Below, piece after piece: positions 1 through 12,500 of a stretch of 64,000 nt of DNA. A program made the translations under genes and the position numbers. Source of the stretch: Turritopsis dohrnii (taxonomy: Eukaryota; Cnidaria; Hydrozoa; Anthoathecata; Oceaniidae); the NCBI GenBank assembly GCA_027922465.2, contig BQMF02000009.1:558001-622000 (forward strand), read 5' to 3'. The notes under the pieces are model-generated. The model did not search any database, was not told where the DNA came from, and saw only the letters and a list, made by a program, of their open reading frames with translations. The number at the start of each line of letters is the position of its first letter. The stretch's first letter is position 1.

Positions 1-291
1 TACCATCGTAGGGATCCTTGTATAATCATCCAACAAACATCCTTGCTGTTGCAGCAATCTTCTTCGGCCTACTTGTTTATGATCAAGCCAAAGGACAGAA
101 TTCGTATTCTCCACCGAAAGTTTTGGTCTGTCGGGATTGTGCAACAACCAAATGCAAAATAAACACAAAATAAACTGATTGTAACAAATTGTAAAATTGT
201 CAAAAATTTATCTTAAAGCCAGAAATGTTGTTTTTAGTAAAAAGAAGTTAGAAAATATTATTAATACCTGGTTCACATCTGACTATTTTAG

Positions 292-3200
292 ACATTGCTT
301 GGCTTCGCTCTCGTATCATTCTTCAAATTTTTGAATATGAATCTGACGATGCAAGCTCTGCTGGGACCAGCATTCAGTTACTCTACAGAAGCTGTTGCTA
401 TACAGACTAACAAAAGAAAAATCCCTCAGGTAACCTAGATATTCACAGAAATTACTTGTTGCAATAGACTTAAAGTACTTCGGCTTCCAATTATCTGGTT
501 ATGTTTTGATTATGTGGAGTTCACCAATGCCACAAGTTAAGGCATTGAAATTACCCGAATTTTCAGTCTGATTTGTCAAGAAGCAAAATAGCGTTAATTG
601 GAAGGTTTAATTTAATCTATAATCAGAACCGAATTGTTAATGTATGAAAAGTATTGAAAATATCCAAGTCAATAACATAAGGACTGTTTTCTGTTCTTGA
701 AAGATTTGACACATTTGGAATATCACATTGAATCGTTTCTGAAAAACGGTTTTGACTGATTAATTGGAATAGAGAAATCAGTGGTTATTTTATTTTTTAT
801 TTAATGGTTTCAAAAATGATTTTGAAATTTACAACTTAGCTCTTGCACAGATATGACTCATGTGTATACGTGGAAGTATTACAAAACAGAAGTTGGTGAT
901 CAACATAGAATCTTGCGTTGGATAGTTAGATGAACTAGAGTTAGCAAAATAAGCACTGCATAAGCAACTTTTGAGAAGTTTTTCTTTCAAATGGGGTTTC
1001 CAGTTCCGTCTGATATTTCATAAACGAGAAAAAATTTTGATAAAATATTGCTTCCTTAATATAGACAGGAGCTTGATTTATTTTCAGATTACGTATGCTG
1101 CGCTGACTCCGTTAAAAAAAGATACAGTCAGTCACATCAAGCCATCAAACAGTGAACAGAAAAAGTTCCCTTTTTTCCTGCGTACGACTCCTTCGCTGAC
1201 GTCATATTTCAGAGGAATGGCAGTTCTGTTTGAGACTTTCAAATGGAAAAGAATTGCCATTCTATATGAATATTCAAGACATCAATTTTTTACGGTGTGT
1301 ATTCAATAAAGCGCTGAAATTTACAGTAAACCTAACAAACTGGTGGCCGTTGCTGGGACAGGTTCAAAGTAAAGAGTTGTTTAGAACCCATCTTAGATAG
1401 TTTGATAGGTCTCATTGCATTTTAGTTAAAAAACAACAACATACTTTATACTATTTAAAACCTGCACTTAATTGTGTAAGCACAATTATCCAAAGATAGT
1501 ACTGCCAATGAAATTTTGTTAGTGTGAATTTATCGAATGCTATTAAATATACCCGAACCCAGCCAGAAATCTCATCATCCGTTTTATGGGGAGAGAAATC
1601 AAAGTTGATTCGTGAAAGAAAAAGAGAATTGAGTTCAACATGCAGGTAATCGAGCATATCTTTTTCATTTAGGCTGCAAACGAATTATCATCTCATTTGA
1701 CTAGTCTGGGATATACTACCGTGGCATTGCAAGGGTTTTCCGACACATTCTTAAATGTAGAAGCGCAGTTTGATGCGTTAAAGGTATGTTACGCGCGTCG
1801 CGTCGCGTCAAATTGACTCGTAATTATTCTTTGGAAGATTCAACTGTCATCACGTACCATTTAGGCTGCAGATGCTAAAGTCATCGTTGGGATTTTTGGT
1901 CAACCAGGAGCAAGAAAGATCTTTTGTGAAGTAAAAATTTATCAGTTTTCTCAGAAAAACTTTTACATTTTTGTTTTGTTTCTACATTTACAATGACTCT
2001 TTTGTTTATCTTGTTTAGGCTTATAAACGAAAGATGTTCCATCCACATTATCAATGGATTGTACTAAACCAACTTCAGAACGACTGGTTCGAAGATGTCA
2101 ATTATCTCGAATCAATGAACTGTACGAGAGACCAATATATTCAAGTGGCGCACGGATATCTTAAGTTTATTCGTTCGTACGCAAGGCGAGACAACATAAC
2201 ACCCATATCAGGCAAAGTAAGTAGATTCTTTCAGAAATGTTTATGTAACAGAAAAGCCCTATGATTACTCACGCTGCAACTGAAAATCGTGTCATTTCGA
2301 TATTTGTAATTGGTCCCTACAGTAACCCGTCCTACATGTCATCGTAAAACCTCACAGAATTGCGGGCATTGCAAAGAAATGCTCGTTTGTACTGTCACTA
2401 TATGTCACTACCATCACTATATCAGTACTACACTACATCAAGAATGTATGGTACCAGCTCGTTGTTTAATTGGTAATGCGCAAGTGATTATACACAGTGT
2501 CATGACGACGTCATGTCATTTACACTGGTGCAATGCTGCAAATCGCGAGTTTTTAATGTGATGTAGGCGAAAGTACTCCAGTTACATCAAAGAAACACGG
2601 AAACTTCAGTTCTCTTTATGCTAGTTTGCTTTCATAACACTTGTGGTTAAACAGAGGGCGGACGAAACATAAAATCATTCAAATTTCATTGATATTTCGT
2701 GACGTGTGAATTGTGACATGAAGTGGCAGCATACTGATTTAAGGCTTTGGGATCAACAGTTAAAACAATTTTATTTTAGTCCCCTAAAACAACATGGGAG
2801 CTCATAAAGACACGCAAGTTAGAAGTATGGTACGACCATTGGGTCCACCGTAACCCGAACGATACGGTTCCTGCAATTCCAGAACAGCAATTTTATGAGA
2901 ATTCCATGTTTGCCTTCGATGCTGTGTATGTACTGGCAATGGCGTTTGACAAAATTCTTCGAAAATTTGGATCAAAGGGTATATAACATGTATTATTTTG
3001 ACGTTAAGGAACTTCTTACAATCCATTATTTTTGCATTTGTATCAGTCTAGCAAGAACCGACATATGAATTCGTTGGTCTGTAAGTCTTCTTTGAATGTA
3101 TGTACTGTTGGTCTTACTCACAGAAGCTAACAGGAAAGCCAATACTGAAAGTCATTGGGAAGACATTCTTAAAATTTGCTGATCTGGGATTCTAGAAATG

Positions 3201-6200
3201 TCTTTAAAACATTGATCTTTTGATAACGTTCCATCGATTTTCTGTAGCTTTAATGACAAAATACGACGACGAAGAAAAAGCTAAACTTTTAACACAAACA
3301 ATGCTGAACTCTCGTTTCGAAGGTGTCACGGTAAGTAAACAGATAAAACAGGAAGTTATTTTTTTATTTGTTTCGCGTTAGGATTTCCTTCCACTAATTT
3401 CCTTTCATTCAAAGGGTCGTATATCCTTCGATAGAAGTATGTCTGACGAACGACTCGGTGAATTGATACTACAGCAAGCTCGTATTGATGCCACGAATCA
3501 AAGTATAACTATTAATATTATGTTCACTTTCCTTGCTTGCTTTAAAAGTGTTGCTGAGTTTAGTATGAAAACTGAACCAATGATTATTATGAAAATGGCG
3601 AAAGATTTTTCATTTTCGGTTTTCCATTTAGCACGTGTCATTCGCAACATTGACGTAGGTGTATACAAAGCGGAGCTGAACAAATTAGACTTTTTCAAAG
3701 GCGAAAGATACTTGTTCGATGGTAAGCTTTTATAAAACTTGAAAATGAAATGACTGTCGCCAATGACTTGATAAACTTTAACATTGTTTTTATAGGTTCA
3801 AAGGTTCCTAAGGATCGATCTTTTGAGAAATTTCGACTTGTTAGAGTGTACGGCCTGTCTGTCATCTCAACATTGTGGGGTTTAGCTGTCATTGGAATTG
3901 CCATGTCCTTGTTCTTTCTGTTCATCAATATCTATTTCCGTAACGTCAGGTACGGAAATTGAAAATTATCGAATTGTTTTCGGCTTTTCAATGCTCTGAT
4001 TACATAATCAAAGTAGCCTCCTCGAAGTTACAACTAAATGAATTTACATGACGTTTATTTATGAAAATGGAAAAAACTTTCGGAATTTGATACAAATTTC
4101 GTCCAATCTGAAAAAAGTCCAATAAATTTGAAATGGGCACCTTTCCAATATGAAGATTATTAAGATTGATAAACTTCAAATTTGACAATGAGTTCATGCA
4201 AATATTCCACAAAAACTGTGTTGGAGTAGTAGCAGTAGAAGCAGAAACGTTTAAAGGCTTTTACTCTCTGAAACCATTAATACTCGCGTCCATACATGTT
4301 TACGTCTTAAGTTTAAACACATTTAACGGTCATTTAGCACTCAGTTAAGAATGTAGATGAAAAAAACAAAACACAGAACGAGATCGAATTTATTGATTTC
4401 TCGAATGTATTGCATGCTTGGCGGTTGTATTTATCACCTGCAATATGTATTAATATTTTTATCATCTCAAATCAACTTTCAACATCAAGATCTCAAATTT
4501 GTTATTCGAAAAACTGAGATTTTTAGTGTGGTGGAAAGATCTCAAAACAGTTTATTTGAACTTGGGTATTTGGGTATTATAGATTAATTAAAATGTCCTC
4601 ACCAAATATCAACAATGGAATAATTGCTGGTTGCATTATCTGCTATGTATCTGTCATCATCTATGGTTTGGATACCAGAACTGTTACCAAACGTGGAATC
4701 ATGTTTGCTTGTAATGTGAGTGGGTTTATAAAGTTTTTACAGAATCTAAAAATTGGAAGGAATTATGTATGGAAGTGCAAAGGCTTTTGCTGAATACTTC
4801 ACAAACGCTTTATTTTCCAGTTAATGAGTATACTAAACATCGCATCAGCACATTTTGACGTCAGCTACATCCTTATACTTACAGTAGTCTTTTGAAGGAA
4901 TGGAAATTAAGTTGGGAATTTGGTTCAAATCGTGTCATGTAGAAAAGTATAAAGTACACAACATTTTTGTTTTGATTTTCTAGACCGTTACACTCACTTT
5001 GTCATTGGGCTTCACCATGGCTTTTGGTTGTCTGTTTTCGAAGACATGGAGAATCTATCGGATATTTACAGCTGCAAAAACAATGGAACGTGTGGTGCGC
5101 ACATTTTATTTTTTCCTGGAAAAGCAATAATTTTTCCACCAATCATGTCTCTACCTTTGTTGGAAAGCGTTTCTTCTGCATGATATCGTTTGTTACGTTT
5201 CAGGCTATCAAAGATTCTCATTTGTATGCAGTCATTCTGTTTCTGTTAAGTATCGATCTGGTAGTCTTTACATTATGGATAACTCTATCACCATTCTATG
5301 TCATGGAACAAGAGTTGGAGACAAAGGTAACTTCAAATTCTGTCAAGTGGTGTTCTTTAAGTGTGTTGTAATTTCAGTATTCTATTTGTCTAGTTACGCA
5401 TGTTAGGGAGTACACGTATTTTTTTTATAAGAAACCAGTTTATAAGAAACTCTAGTCGCTCGAGCTCGGAAACCTAAGAAACTATGTAGTAAGCTCACTC
5501 TATTCTAAGAAACTGAGAAATTTTGAGAGGTAAATTTTTTCCGAATACCGAATCTTGTTTCCTGATGGAACAGACGATTATGTCAAGTTAGACGATTTCG
5601 ATGGCATTGAAATGATTCTTTTGTAAAGATATAAACACTCTTCAGTTTTTGTGCAAGCACTGCAATAAAAAAGATAAGCATAAAAGTTTGTTCTCTGTGG
5701 CATTCCTCTCAATAAGGCAAAAATTCTTAGTGTATGATAAGAAACCCTTAAGAAACTTTTCTAGTAAATTTAGGGTAAATCTGTAAGAAACTGGCTAGAG
5801 ACCCAAAAGCTTAGTTTCTTATAAAAAAAATAACGTGTATTCAGATTACCTAGGGCTTGTTCCGCATAACCTAGAAGTATCAGCTCATCGGTTTTATCAA
5901 CGAGATAATGTTCTGAATGACAGAACTCTTCAGTTGTTCAATCCAACAACTGAATGTTCGTATCAATTCCTATATGTGACACAACAGTATCGCCCATCTA
6001 ACCAGTACGCCTTTACTCTGTTTTAGCATTACCACGAAATAAGGGAGATGTTCTTTTTTCACAAATGCTCTTGTAAATACCAATTGCATTTCACTGTCGC
6101 AACGTATGGATATAAAGGACTGTTACTCATATTTGGCTTGTTTTTGGCTTGGGAGACTCGAAGCGTCACAATTCCTGTGCTGAATGACTCAAAACACATC

Positions 6201-7286
6201 GGTAAGAAAGCAATACATCATGGGGCGTGAACTCAGTGTGGGCTCATTGAGGCGTAATTGACATGATCTGTTTCTGAGAAAAATGACGCGAAAAAAGGCG
6301 ATTAACATCAATGCAATATGAGCATGATTTAATTTACTTAATGTTTGACAAGTAGCTAAGCTAGGGTTTAGCATACAGTGCGCAATTCTAATACCTCTAA
6401 TACCTGCAGTGGTCGACCGGCCGGTTTTTTTTATCTGAATGTTTCACTTTCTATATGCAGGAATGTCTGTTTACAACGTATGTGTGGTATCAGCCATCGG
6501 GGTTACGTGTGCATCGGCATTATACAGCAATCATGATTACGTCACTGGGTATATCGTCGTCTCCATGTGTATATTCGTTTGTACCACTGGCACATTACTC
6601 TTAATCTTTGTTCCTAAGGTAAGATGACGTCATGTTTTTCAACTGTATCTAAGTCAACTTTAAACATCACAGTGTATCAGTTTTCAGTTTAAACGGTCCT
6701 TACTTTATCGGTCTTTACTTTATCAAACTATCTAGACCAGCCTCGTTATGATATGTTGCATTGTTACTAATGAGTTGATTATGAGTTTTGCTAATCTGCA
6801 AATTGATGGATGTAATATATAATATTATAACAGGGTAGAATAATTTGGCAAAGTAATGGATCTGGAAATCTGGAAAGGGACCATTTTCGAATCAGAATTA
6901 TTCTCGATGGATATAATATCATTGTTTCAATATCAGAACACCGTGTGAAAAAATATGCATTGTAATCTCCAGAAATACACTACCAAACGTTTTCTTTTTA
7001 GATCTATTTATTATTCGGACGTTCATCCGATCGACCAAACAACAGCGACAAACCAACATCGCAAATCACTTGTTCAACATATCGTTCAAACAGGCGGTCC
7101 TCGAGAAGGTCAGTGGACGATCGTACGGCAAGTTTAGACAGCCAATCAGATTCGATTTACGATAGGTTCCCGCTTAAATTCCATACGTATGGAAACGAAG
7201 TTTATGCGACATCGCGATGCGTGAAATTAAATGGTCAGAAACATAAAGGCTATGTGTGGAATCCACCTCCGCTAAATAACGTGTGA
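292..7286 (+). CDS. GABA-B-like class C GPCR (5' incomplete, 16 exons)
   Basis: Metabotropic GABA-B-type receptor: a surface receptor with an extracellular Venus-flytrap domain joined to seven membrane helices that signal through G proteins. Exons read by eye: 292-429, 1088-1294, 1673-1783, 1865-1930, 2019-2216, 2780-2978, 3248-3330, 3415-3502, 3632-3721, 3796-3949, 4583-4715, 4984-5091, 5204-5326, 6027-6201, 6461-6618, 7002-7286. All junctions are GT-AG and in phase, giving about 771 residues. Family marks are [14 protein letters not shown] and IPQITYAA in the ligand domain, [10 protein letters not shown] after TM1, [17 protein letters not shown] at TM3, YKGLLLIFG and [17 protein letters not shown] in TM5, then MSVYNV. 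The C-tail is short and Arg/Ser-rich. The first part of ligand-domain lobe 1 is missing. A hydrophobic stretch near 45-100 could be a signal-peptide exon but no start is seen. The 3503-3631 intron happens to be open in frame. Family is secure; the natural ligand is not shown. Confidence 0.9.
5411..5839. mobile_element. MITE inside the GABA-B-like receptor intron
   Basis: The ends are inverted copies: TACACGT then a T tract and ATAAGAAAC on the left, and GTTTCTTAT, an A tract and ACGTGTA on the right. The inside carries many AAGAAAC motifs in one orientation. It lies wholly in the intron 5327-6026, so the protein is unaffected. No transposase frame is seen, which fits a non-autonomous element. 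The target duplication is unclear because the ends are palindromic. A short ORF over its right edge (5835-6026) is out of phase with the upstream exon and is not treated as coding. Confidence 0.65.
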
Positions 7287-7594
7287 TGAGTTAGAGTAAA
7301 GATCATTGATGAATCAATGATGTTGAGAGAAAATTTCAAAACCGAAAAAGTTGATGATGGACGTACAGATGAATATACCGCTCAGATATGAAAGTGTAAT
7401 TATTATGGTTTTTCGGAGACACAATTATTTAAAAATGAATTTATAAAGGTTATTTGAAAACAGACAATATGGAATTGAAACAAATTTTAATATCAGTTAG
7501 TACTGTAATTCTTGAAGCGGGGAAAACATATCTAAGGGAAGTCATATCCTTCCATGAATATTCTTTGATGTATTTATTTCATTTTTGTTTTTTG

Positions 7595-7600
7595 AATAAA
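7595..7600 (+). promoter_or_regulatory. polyadenylation signal of the GABA-B-like gene
   Basis: AATAAA lies about 310 bases after the TGA stop at 7284-7286, in AT-rich DNA. It is the first canonical hexamer I noticed after the stop, which gives a plausible short 3' UTR. Positional inference only. Confidence 0.5.
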
Positions 7601-9573
7601 ATTAAAGAGAAAAACCAATATTGCGTGTAAAAAAGTACAGTTGTGATACTACCTTTATATCGTATACCTCTAAATATAGATTTGCTCTTCTGTAAATTCT
7701 CCCAACCTTGTAACCTGACATGATCTTGATTTAGGGTTGGGTTACACGCACAATTTCACTCTGGGATGAAGTTCGATCCGGTGTGAGTTCATGCAGTTGT
7801 ATTAAGAAATCACTTGACCTGTCATATATGTCTTATAGTTAGGATGAAACTCGATCCCAGCGCTTATTTCGTCCCTTTTTATAAACAGGAGAAAAATTCA
7901 CCCCAGGTAGATTTGAACACGATTTTAACGTGTATATAAAATATTAAATCAAACAGAGCGGATGAAAATCTTTCTGTCTTTATCTTTTGTAATGGGCAAA
8001 TCTATTTATCAAATTATTTTGAAACGCAAAGTTGTGTGACAAGGAAGCGGAAATCAATCATCCAGCGTTCACCGTTCATCATATGATGTCAGTGGTCCCT
8101 AATTATTCGTTAATATATGCTTTTATTGCAAATGTTTCAGAGAAACAAATACAGACAATCTATCTTCCAGTCCACTCCGCCATCTTTAACGGCTTTCTCA
8201 GAGAAGCATGTTCGCACATGCGCATAATAACTTGCCGCACACAAATGAACGTGTGATACGAAGCCTATCACCGCGGTTTGAACTAGACGTAAATTATGAA
8301 ATATTTCATGTAATCATGTCATGAAAACATGATCTTAAAAGTACATTTAGTATGTACTGCTAGCCAAAATAAATCTTAAGTTCTCCTTTTTAAAAAATTT
8401 TTATCTTTTTGATCTTGTGGAAATTTTGTGCATTGATAATCCAATCCTTATTTAGCAATTTTCAGTTTTCAGGATGTTTTAGAAAATTTGGAGGTAAAAA
8501 ATGTCGACGGTGGAAATGAAACAATGTTCCAATTGGTTTGTTGTGTTAAACTTCCTTTTGAATGATTTGCATGTACAAAAGTGGTTGTCCATGTAAGGAG
8601 GTATTGACAGTGAAAAAGGAAAAGGATCTCTCATTTACTAAAGAATTGCCTTGGTGTTAACGGGAATATGTAGGAAATATGTAAAAAGTGAAAGGTTTTG
8701 GAGAAGCGAAACAAATGGGCATTAACGAGGCATGCTCAATAAATCAGATTATCTGTAATGCGAAAAAGAATTCTGAAGTTAGTATTTATAACGCATGCGT
8801 TTGTTTTTATAGTTATTTTTAATTATTAACAACCCTCGAGATAGTGTTTCAATATTTAATTTTCTCTACTTAGCAACATTGAATCATTGAATCATGTATT
8901 CTGTAAGAAATATTGAATTGAAACTTAACGGGTGGCAAACCGCTGATCAATGGAGAGCTGGCCACATGTTAGGAACAGAACTAAAATAACGATCTTCAAT
9001 ATATATTATATCCAGCAAGATAAATGAATAAATGAATGCTAAATATGCAATTGCTGAATTTTCGAAGAAAACTCGAAAATGTTTACATGATGGATGAAAG
9101 CGTCTGATGTTTGTCACCTTATCTTAGCATCACTTCACCAGGTTTGAATTTACTTCAAAAATAGAGAAGTACATCTCTAGTTTTGTTGCCCCACTTGCGT
9201 TCACTCTCAACCAGATATTTCGTCTACATTTCTGGAATCGACTTTGCAAGCATTTACTTTCAGAAATTAAAGTCCTTCTCAGTTGGAGCTCCCAGTTAAT
9301 ACTATGTGCCCAAATGAAAGAGTATGTTCCCAAAGAAATAACACAAGAGGAAACATTTTCATAGCTTAAGCTTGGCTTTCCAAATATACTTGGAAAAATT
9401 TTCTAATAACATGATTGTGTGTTTTCTACTTTACTTAATCCTTCTTCCCTTGACTTTATTATCCACTTTATTATCCACTTCCAGATCCACTTTCATGTTT
9501 TGCTTCAAGGTTTTTTGTATAAGAACATTATTGGAAGGCCTTTCTTTCTAGGATCAGGTTTATCGCACCACCA
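7601..9573. other. intergenic, no gene seen
   Basis: AT-rich spacer between the receptor gene and the long coiled-coil ORF. Small ORFs at 8032-8256 (+) and 9130-9333 (-) have no recognisable domain. A pyrimidine tract ending TTTCTAG at about 9552 could be a splice acceptor for a 5' exon of the next gene, since the frame upstream of its ATG is open back to that point. Confidence 0.5.
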
Positions 9574-12500
9574 ATGTCAGTAAAACAATTGGTAGAAGAG
9601 CCTTTATTTAAGCAAACGTTTATCACGGATGGCACCGAAGAAAGACGAAGAAATCTCGACGTAAGAAAAACTGAAATAGCAGCTAATACAAGAAAAAGAA
9701 TTCAAGAACTGTCCCCTGAGACACCTAGTTTTGATGCAGTAGATGATCTGACTTTGATTGAGAACACCAATTTTATCAACAGTAAAGCATCAAATGATAA
9801 AAATGCTAATTCCTGTTACGAAGGCAGCAATTCATCCGTTTTCAACTTTTTACCCACTGAAGTTGTTTACGAAAATACTGGTTTAGATGAATCTGCCAGT
9901 TTGCACGTTAAGAAACAGACACTATCTGCATTACAAAATGGAGCTAGAAAGCCGGATACGCCAAGGTATAACTTACAGACCAATGATGATAATTATAATG
10001 AAGATTCATTTGAAACAAACAGTCATATTGGAGCTGTGAACATCGAAAATGGAGAATGGATCCTAGATTTCACTGACTTTAAGTTCCAAAAGCCCAAGTT
10101 TGGTACACCCCAAAATATTGGATGGATGGAACCTTCAACAGTTCCTATGGCAACAATACCTTTAGCAGATCATCAGCAACAAGTAGATTTCCTGAACCGT
10201 CAACTGGATTACAAAGAGAAACTTCTTGAAAACCTCATGAAAACATTAGATGAAGAGAGTGAACTGTTAAGAAAGAATACAAATGAGCTGGAAAATTTGA
10301 AAACTGAGAATAAAAAAACATTATCAGCTGTGAAAGACATCGAACTTGAGGCCGGTGATGCTTTCTTGAAGAACTCTGAGATGGAGAAACAGATTCGTTC
10401 TTTACAGGAAGTTTTAGACAGCGAACGAGAGGTGAAAACGATTTTAACAAATAAATACAATTTATTGAAAAGAACATCTTTAGTTGAAAAAGAGGAGATG
10501 AAACAAAAAATTGAAGTTCTAAATCAAAAAATCTCCAAACAACAAGACGATATTCGAAACATGAAACACAAGCTTCATAAAGAAGAGAAGACCACATCAA
10601 AAACAGCAACAAACAATTTTGATTGCATTTGTGGGGAAAGCAAAGGTGATCAACCAATAAATGAGATGGGGAGTGAAGAACTGAAGTTAAAAAATGATGA
10701 ACTAGTGAAGAATCTAATGGAGTTGCTCGCTGAAAATGATCATTTGCGAGCAGAGATGAACAGAATGCAAACGGAGAGTTCGACATTACTCTCTGCAAAC
10801 AGGAGTGCAATTGCAAAATTAAAAGCAGATTTAGACACTTCGTTTAATCAAATTGTTATGAAAGATGCAGAAATACAAGAACTTCAAAACGAGGCAAAAG
10901 AAAATAAAAGCCAAAGCAAAAATGGTAGCAATAACATTCACATCTTAACAAATGATATCGAAAAAATCATAGAGCGACTGGATAGGAACGATCAACGCAT
11001 TCACCAAACCCAAGATGAAAAGAAGAGTGATACATTCACCAGAATCAATAATGAATGTAATTCTAGTTTGTTAGGCCAAGGATCAACCGAAAAGCCGAAC
11101 AAATATTCCATAATCAATGAGAAACATGATAGATTTGTAGACGAGAGAGATGCACCAAGATCGATGATTTCTGAAAGAACAAAAGCTCTTAAAACGTTTA
11201 CAGACCGCGGGACATCGACAGTAACAACAATCTCAGTCGATACATCGACACTGACTGATGAACGAAACGACGAAGGGAAGGAGCTATCTCGGTTGAAGCG
11301 CATGCTTATATTGGAACAAGAACAGAACGTTGTTTTGAATCAGAAACTAAAAGAATCGTTGAACTTTTACGATGATGTCTATGAACAGTTAGATGTTGTT
11401 ACTTCCCAATGTGAACATTTCAAGGAGGAAAATGAGAAACTTCGGAATGAACTTAAGCGTTTCCTTCAAAAACTAGAATCCTATGAACATATGCACCATA
11501 GTGTTTCATTGGACAATGCTAACAGCAAGCATTTATATGATGAACAAGCAAGAACGTTGAAACCATGTGACACGGAGAAACAAATAAACACAGCGTATAA
11601 TGATATAAAACCAAATTCCGTGAATAATTCAAAACGTTCTTCAAACATAATTTATGAACATGCTAAGAATAAATTTAGTTTTCGGAAAAAACGAGAGAGA
11701 CGAAAACAGAACTGTTTGTATGAGGTGAAAACGAAACAACGATCAGATGATGTAAATAACAGGAAGCCCAGCACCAATTCAGAAAGGAACAGCGACACAA
11801 ATCTAAATAGTAATTGGGACGATAACGACTGGAGTGAAGAGCATTACACCAAGTTTGTTAGAAGTTCTCTCAGTCTGATAAAAGAGTTAGAAAATAAATA
11901 CTTTTATCAGTTAGATGAAAAAAGTACTGAAGAAGAGAAAGCAAAATCTGAGGGTATAGAGAAGGACTTTCACTGTGTAAGCAACCTAGTGTCCAAAGAC
12001 CTTCGTAAAGCTTTCGTCATTGCCTGTTACTTCTTGATTGCACAAACCATATTGATCGCGTTTAACCTCACAGACATTTGTTCATTTGCAAGTTTTCTCG
12101 TATCTGTCATCACAATATGCATCGTTTCCATTAAAAAGAAGAATTGGGAGAAACACTTACCTACTACAAGGCAAAGTTCAAAAACACTGTCATCGAATTT
12201 GTTGGAACAGCATACGGAATTTTCTGAGTTATTTTCCATTATCGAGAAACAGGAAGATGTGTTGAAAAAGCAGAAAATGGCCATCACCGTTCTAAAGAAG
12301 CAACTAAGAAAAGAGAAGAGAAAGCGAAATGATGTGACTGATGAACTGAGAAAGTGTCTAATTCCGACATCGAATCTCCAAACTGATCAACAACAACAAA
12401 CGGAATCCACACGAATTACCTTAAGCGAATTTCTCTTCGGCGCAGTTAAACAAAATTTGTCAGTCGGTATCGTCGTTTTGGTGACGGCAAGTTTGGTGAC

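Noticed and set aside
1..120. Signal-peptide exon of the receptor
   Set aside because: A hydrophobic frame exists but no ATG, no clear donor and no room for the missing lobe 1 residues before the exon at 292.
5835..6026. 63-codon ORF between receptor exons as an extra exon
   Set aside because: Its frame does not fit the phase of the upstream exon end at 5326, its start overlaps a MITE end, and joining 5326 to 6027 directly gives the expected family sequence.
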